Positions 60,121-64,000 of a stretch of 64,000 bases of DNA are shown here, piece by piece. The DNA is from Sepiola atlantica. Its lineage: Eukaryota > Mollusca > Cephalopoda > Sepiida > Sepiolidae. The DNA lies in the NCBI GenBank assembly GCA_963556195.1, contig OY744532.1:79853734-79917733 (forward strand), in the 5' to 3' direction. A program made the translations under genes and the position numbers. The first letter of the stretch is position 1, and every line of letters begins with the position of its first letter. The notes below the pieces were generated by a model. The model made no database searches and was not told the DNA's origin. It saw only the letters and a program-made list of their open reading frames with translations.

Positions 60121-61024
60121 GGGGAGAAGAAGCGAGATAGAGATAGAGAGGGGAATAATAATTTTTATCCATCTATCTATCTATCCAGAAAGTACAGTTT
60201 GGGCGATGTTCCGTTGGGAATCAACCGTCTTCTCTTGAGCCAACTCCGCTGTCATTTCTTCCTGACATCTTCTTACCAAATGTTCTTTGGGCAAAGCGGA
60301 TTAGTTTGCCTAAAAGCGGTCGGCAAAGTAGATTAGCATTGGACAAGGAACTGACATGAACTCTTCGCTCGGAAGGTTTTCCTCTTCTTATATGGGCCAG
60401 CAGATATCCAAGTATTCGAGCCGGTGAAATAAAAACGAAAGAAAAAGGAGAACAAAACCCCAATGCAATCATTAAAACAAGTTCTTAATTTCTTAAGTGG
60501 CGCCAAATCTTCGTGTTCGTTTGCCTCATGTATATCGCCGTCGCCGATTGAATAGGTGGTACCGGATTCAATTGCAATGCGATTTCTTACATTCAGTTAT
60601 TCATTGATACCTTTTAATGTTTATCGAATAAATGCCATGGTGGTGTGTATTAGCATTAATCGGCGTTACTTAGTTCAAAAGCTATCGGATCGAGTAGTGT
60701 TCAATTACAAAGGAGTCTGTTTTAGAAAATTATAAAACCGCAAATTCCTACAGTTAAATTAACCGTCGACAAGTCGGTAATTCAAACTACAAACACCCAT
60801 ACTTTATATAAAACGCAGTAGAATGAAATTATCTACACAAAAAACTATGTTTTAACGATCCTAACAATTTTTATTTCACGGTGTTTATTGTGCACATAAG
60901 TATTGTCGACGCTTTCTATTTAATGGATGTTAAGACGTGAATAAATGTTGTCGCCGCCATTTTAAGTCTACAACAAGTATAAAAGAAAACAGTTGCATAA
61001 AAATGTTATACGTGTTACAAATTG

Positions 61025-61026
<2 letters not shown>
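60121..61026. other. No recognisable feature; short (CTAT)n near 60,170
   Basis: A purine-rich stretch continues to about 60,150, with a TCTA/CTAT run near 60,168-60,186. The open frame at 60,221-60,472 (-) has no recognised domain. Confidence 0.5.

Positions 61027-61061
<35 letters not shown>
61027..61061. repeat. (AT)n microsatellite
   Basis: About 17 AT dinucleotides. Confidence 0.95.
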
Positions 61062-61064
<3 letters not shown>

Positions 61065-62618
61065 CATTCTAATGCGTTAGATGCAAATTATATGTTGATT
61101 TAAGAGGTACGAGTTATTGAGTGTCAACAATTCTGAACTTCCTTCTTTATAGTCAAAATAGCAATTTGTGCTATTTATAATATACAATATATCGTTAAGA
61201 ATAATGTTGCCATTTATTCATTAAATAACCCCAAAAATGGCTAATATACACCAACACCAAAATAAAACACACGAAACAAAATTATTGAGATGAAGTCGTT
61301 ATACGTTATCTAATGATTATTTGTTTATTAGTTCATTTTTATTTTCTATATACACGCGCAAAGTTAGTGACAAGGTCGGTTTTCAGTGTGTTAAAAACTC
61401 CAGCTACCAAAAAGCGTCACTTTGGATTGAGACAAAGATAAATATCCTCTCAGTCTAAAAGAATTTCTCTTTCAGTGACTTGTGACAGAAAAGCTGAAAC
61501 ATAGTATCAGCACATATAATATATTTTGCTTCTGGTTCAAATGCGAAGGAAAGCCAACTTTCTATAATAGCTATAGGTTGGATCTTCATGTACACTTTTC
61601 CAGAAATGCATCATCTGATACAGTACTCCTGATTACCTTTCGAAACCATTTCATGTTTCATCAACCTGACTAACACTTTTCATTTAATCCGGAAAGTTCA
61701 GATCGGTTTCATGCGGCAGCTATACACTTGTACAGACTGATACATTGTAGGGTTTACGCATTTTATCTTTAAATGTTGTTTATAGCTAAACGATCGTAAC
61801 GTACTTTTAGTCTTTTGGCTGCAAGCATCTCGCCTCTGTCAACATTTGTTGCGGGTGTTGCATCCTTGAACCCAACTTGTATAAGTCAAATGCGTCTTAA
61901 TATTTAGGACTGTTGCAACATCTGCGAAAGTGCCGCTCAGAGCATCGTTTTCTAATATTGAGAGATGAAAAAACGACTCCGAAATCTTGTAGGAGATGCA
62001 CTCTTATCTTCCCAAAAGCTCCTTTCTAACAAAAGAGATGTTACTCGTCTTTCCCTACTCTATCATTATTTACATTGTAGGTGCTCGACTGAGTTCTGAT
62101 CTATAGTTTACCCTCATATAAAATATTCACAAAAAACTCGTCAAGCTAAATTAACTGGAAAAAAGTGTCACTTTCTTCCCCTGTTTACCATAATCGTAAC
62201 GGAACTCTTATGAGCAAAGTTTTTGTCCAAGAACTATCCGTCTGTAGAACACCATATCACAGGGCTGCTTCACAGCTGACGAGAAAATGGTCGATTTCAA
62301 GTTGAGTGTTAACAAATACTTGTTGTGTCGCCATCTTAAATAATAAAATTCGGCCTGATTTTAACCTTCGTTACAATGGTGTTGATTAGGCGAACCATTG
62401 CTGCAAAAGTTCATCACAGACGTGATCCTATCAGAAAGTGGAAAGCAGACAACTGAAAAGCGTAACACTTTAAAGTTATCTTTTCATTCATTTATCTTGA
62501 TACGATTTTCACTGATCGATTGCTTATCAATGAGTGTCTCAGTTGTTTTTGACCAGAATTATCGGTGTTTCCCTCTTACGTTACTCACCGGTTCATAAAC
62601 TTACTTCTCTTCCCATCG
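61062..62618. other. No recognisable feature
   Basis: Less repetitive than its surroundings, but the small open frames (61,482-61,673; 62,398-62,598) show no family signature. Confidence 0.45.
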
Positions 62619-62716
62619 TGGACGGAAACAGAGAGAGAGAAAGAGAGAAAGAAAGAAAGAGAGGGAGACACACACAAAGAGAGACAAAGATAAGGAGAAA
62701 GAGAAAAAAAAGGATT
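62619..62716. repeat. Purine-rich (GA/GAAA)n low-complexity tract
   Basis: G and A dominate the plus strand, with a short CACACA interruption. The open frames on both strands here are low-complexity. Confidence 0.9.
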
Positions 62717-63203
62717 AATGATGTTGTATTTCTGCTCGGCTGAAAAATGATAAACTGATGTATTAAAATATAATAATAAATCTATGGTGGCGGCTGTTAA
62801 TGAGTGGGGTGAGTAAAGAAGGAGGACACACATAAACTGAACCCGATTGCCAGTCGACATCCAATATCAATTTCTGGTTTATTAATATAATATTTTGTGA
62901 CACCCACTCATCAACCTATACACGCTTAGTCTGGGATGTCGCCTTCACTGTAAATATAGGTCATTATGAAGCAACAGGGTACTTTGTTCATACGTTTTCA
63001 CTGATCGTGTGATTCGCTGAAACATAAGCAGTTTTTTTCCGAACATGATTCTCTATTTTTAATATGACGTCACTTCCATTTGCCTCTATACCTACTTTCG
63101 TTCTCACCTTTTTGATTATTTTCACTGTTTACTCTTTGATCTCTGTATGTTATATTTCCATATTCTAAATCCCATTAGTTCATTCTCACCAAGATTTTAC
63201 CTG

Positions 63204-63205
<2 letters not shown>
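62717..63205. other. No recognisable feature
   Basis: AT-rich spacer. Confidence 0.5.

Positions 63206-63246
<41 letters not shown>
63206..63246. repeat. (AT)n microsatellite
   Basis: About 20 AT dinucleotides. Confidence 0.95.
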
Positions 63247-63250
<4 letters not shown>

Positions 63251-63359
63251 TCTTTGTAGAATGGTAGGAAAAATCCCAGCAGAGTGCTCGATTAATTAAG
63301 AATCAAAGTTAAAAATTAAGAGCATAATATTTATTTATTCTGGTACAGAAAAATTAGTA

Positions 63360-63426
63360 CAACATTCGTACCGTCGGTTTCAAGCACGGAAGGTCTTACC
63401 CATCCGGCTCTCTTCAGCTTCTGTTG
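63360..63426 (-). ncRNA. Hammerhead ribozyme candidate HHR-2 (minus arm)
   Basis: This is the exact mirror of the plus-arm candidate, transcribed in the opposite direction. Because the two are complementary, one transcript across both arms would pair into one long hairpin instead. Ribozyme folding would then need transcription that covers a single arm. Confidence 0.7.
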
Positions 63427-63437
63427 TCATGAGATGA

Positions 63438-63505
63438 CAACAGAAGCTGAAGAGAGCCGGATGGGTAAGACCTTCCGTGCTTGAAACCGACGGTACGAAT
63501 GTTGT
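63438..63505 (+). ncRNA. Hammerhead ribozyme candidate HHR-2 (plus arm)
   Basis: Stem I is CAACA (63,438-63,442) with TGTTG (63,500-63,504), then a 3x3 internal loop and a G-C pair (63,446/63,496). The core is CTGAAGA (63,447-63,453). Stem II starts GAGC with GCTT, continues CGGA with TCCG and GG with CC, and holds one bulge. GAAA is at 63,483-63,486. Stem III is ACC with GGT around GAC. The cleavage triplet is GTA (63,493-63,495). The internal loop in stem I and the tiny stem III match the known pattern of Penelope-like and retrozyme hammerheads. An identical copy is on the minus strand at 63,426-63,360. Confidence 0.75.
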
Positions 63506-63525
63506 ACTAATTTTTCTGTACCAGA

Positions 63526-63532
<7 letters not shown>

Positions 63533-63603
<71 letters not shown>
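63533..63603. repeat. (AT)n microsatellite between two fold-backs
   Basis: About 35 AT dinucleotides, with a hammerhead-bearing fold-back on each side. Confidence 0.95.
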
Positions 63604-63607
<4 letters not shown>

Positions 63608-63608
<1 letters not shown>

Positions 63609-63770
63609 GCTATTAGAATATAATTATGACAATAAAGGTACACAGACGCTCCCGCGTTTATTCCCCGGGGGAATCTTCAGGCTAAACAGTTTAGCCTGAA
63701 GATTCTCCCCGGGGATGAAACGCGGGAGCTTCTGTGTAGCTTAATTGCCATAATTATATTTTCATAGCTT
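63608..63770. mobile_element. Fold-back of two HHR-3-type terminal repeats
   Basis: The left arm (63,609-63,688) and right arm (63,690-63,768) are complementary with scattered mismatches. They share AGCTATTAGAATATAATTAT outer ends and GCTAAAC/GTTTAGC inner ends. The two arms are different from those of the HHR-1 and HHR-2 fold-backs, so this is a separate family. Confidence 0.8.
63687..63747 (+). ncRNA. Hammerhead ribozyme candidate HHR-3 (stem II flawed)
   Basis: Stem I is CAGTTTAGC (63,687-63,695) with GCTTAATTG (63,739-63,747), nine pairs with one mismatch. The core is CTGAAGA (63,696-63,702). Stem II is TCTC with GGGA around CCCG; the pair next to the core is a T-T mismatch. GAAA is at 63,717-63,720. 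Stem III is ACGCGGGA with TTCTGTGT, using wobble pairs. The cleavage triplet is GTA. The mirrored minus-arm copy reads TAAA in place of GAAA. Relatives at 1,985-2,046 and 57,500-57,550 are more decayed. Confidence 0.55.
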
Positions 63771-64000
63771 ACTACCTAGCTCTACTTACATACCGAGCAC
63801 TGTTGAAGTAACTACTGAAAATTGATACATAAAAATGATATAAAATTTCATGTGGATACATGAAATACTAATTATATATATATATATATATATATATACA
63901 CTAGCTAAGTAACGCACTCGAATATTTTACGAAAGGAATCACTTGCAGCGTATCATATAGTCGGTTAAATCTCAATATCCTAATTAATATATATTTGTCA
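63771..64000. other. (AT)n at 63,874-63,898; otherwise nothing recognised
   Basis: AT-rich right edge of the window with one short AT tract. Confidence 0.6.

Larger units (their letters stand above)
63332..63532. mobile_element. Perfect fold-back of two HHR-2-bearing terminal repeats
   Basis: The left arm 63,332-63,430 and right arm 63,434-63,532 appear to be exact reverse complements of 99 bases around a 3-base GAG loop. Each arm, read outward, carries the same hammerhead candidate. The right arm runs straight into (AT)n at 63,533. The left side continues into an AT-rich GAGCATAATATTTA tail also seen at 52,805-52,960. Apparent perfect identity implies recent formation or gene conversion between arms. 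Confidence 0.85.

Noticed and set aside
60221..60472. Possible coding exon (83 codons, -)
   Set aside because: No family signature and no neighbouring exon-like frames.

Overview
This window looks like intergenic, repeat-dominated DNA from an animal genome, most likely a cephalopod mollusc such as an octopus. That assignment is an inference. It rests on AT-rich sequence, more than twenty long (AT)n tracts, Penelope-like and Jockey/CR1-like retroelement remnants, and Helitron ends of the common invertebrate type. I found no host protein-coding gene, no intact tRNA or rRNA gene and no CRISPR array. Nearly all the longer open frames are read-throughs of tandem repeats.

Layout. Positions 1-13,821 are AT-rich DNA with old repeats: a three-unit ~160-bp repeat at the left edge, two decayed ~36-bp arrays, fold-back retroelement remnants near 1.5, 2.0 and 8.5 kb, a SINE-like remnant, and an antisense non-LTR retrotransposon fragment (about 11.69-12.65 kb). 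Positions 13,822-48,077 (34.3 kb) form one head-to-tail array of six non-autonomous Helitron copies. The array has exact 5'-TC and 3'-CTAG ends, and the outer flanks are A and T as expected for Helitron insertion. Inside the copies the same modules recur in fixed order: 5' end, ~54-bp repeat, ~48-bp GC-rich repeat, ~54-bp repeat again, 80-bp repeat, ~137-bp G-rich repeat, 35-bp repeat, then a 3' tail with hairpin and CTAG. Two copies also carry an ~800-bp insert with U2 snRNA 5'-domain sequences in opposite orientations.

Positions 48,078-64,000 hold a fold-back element touching the Helitron 3' end, a decayed non-LTR retrotransposon (endonuclease plus reverse transcriptase, + strand), a Penelope-like GIY-YIG endonuclease remnant, and a run of (AT)n microsatellites. 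Several microsatellites abut long inverted repeats.

The most interesting signal is in those inverted repeats. Several contain sequence that folds by eye as hammerhead ribozymes, with a CUGANGA core, stem II, GAAA, a short stem III, an NUH cleavage site and a closing stem I. Hammerheads are known from Penelope-like retroelements. Here they appear as at least four separate sequence types next to (AT)n tracts, one of them as a perfect head-to-head pair. The second main signal is the Helitron concatemer, which carries five unrelated tandem-repeat families.
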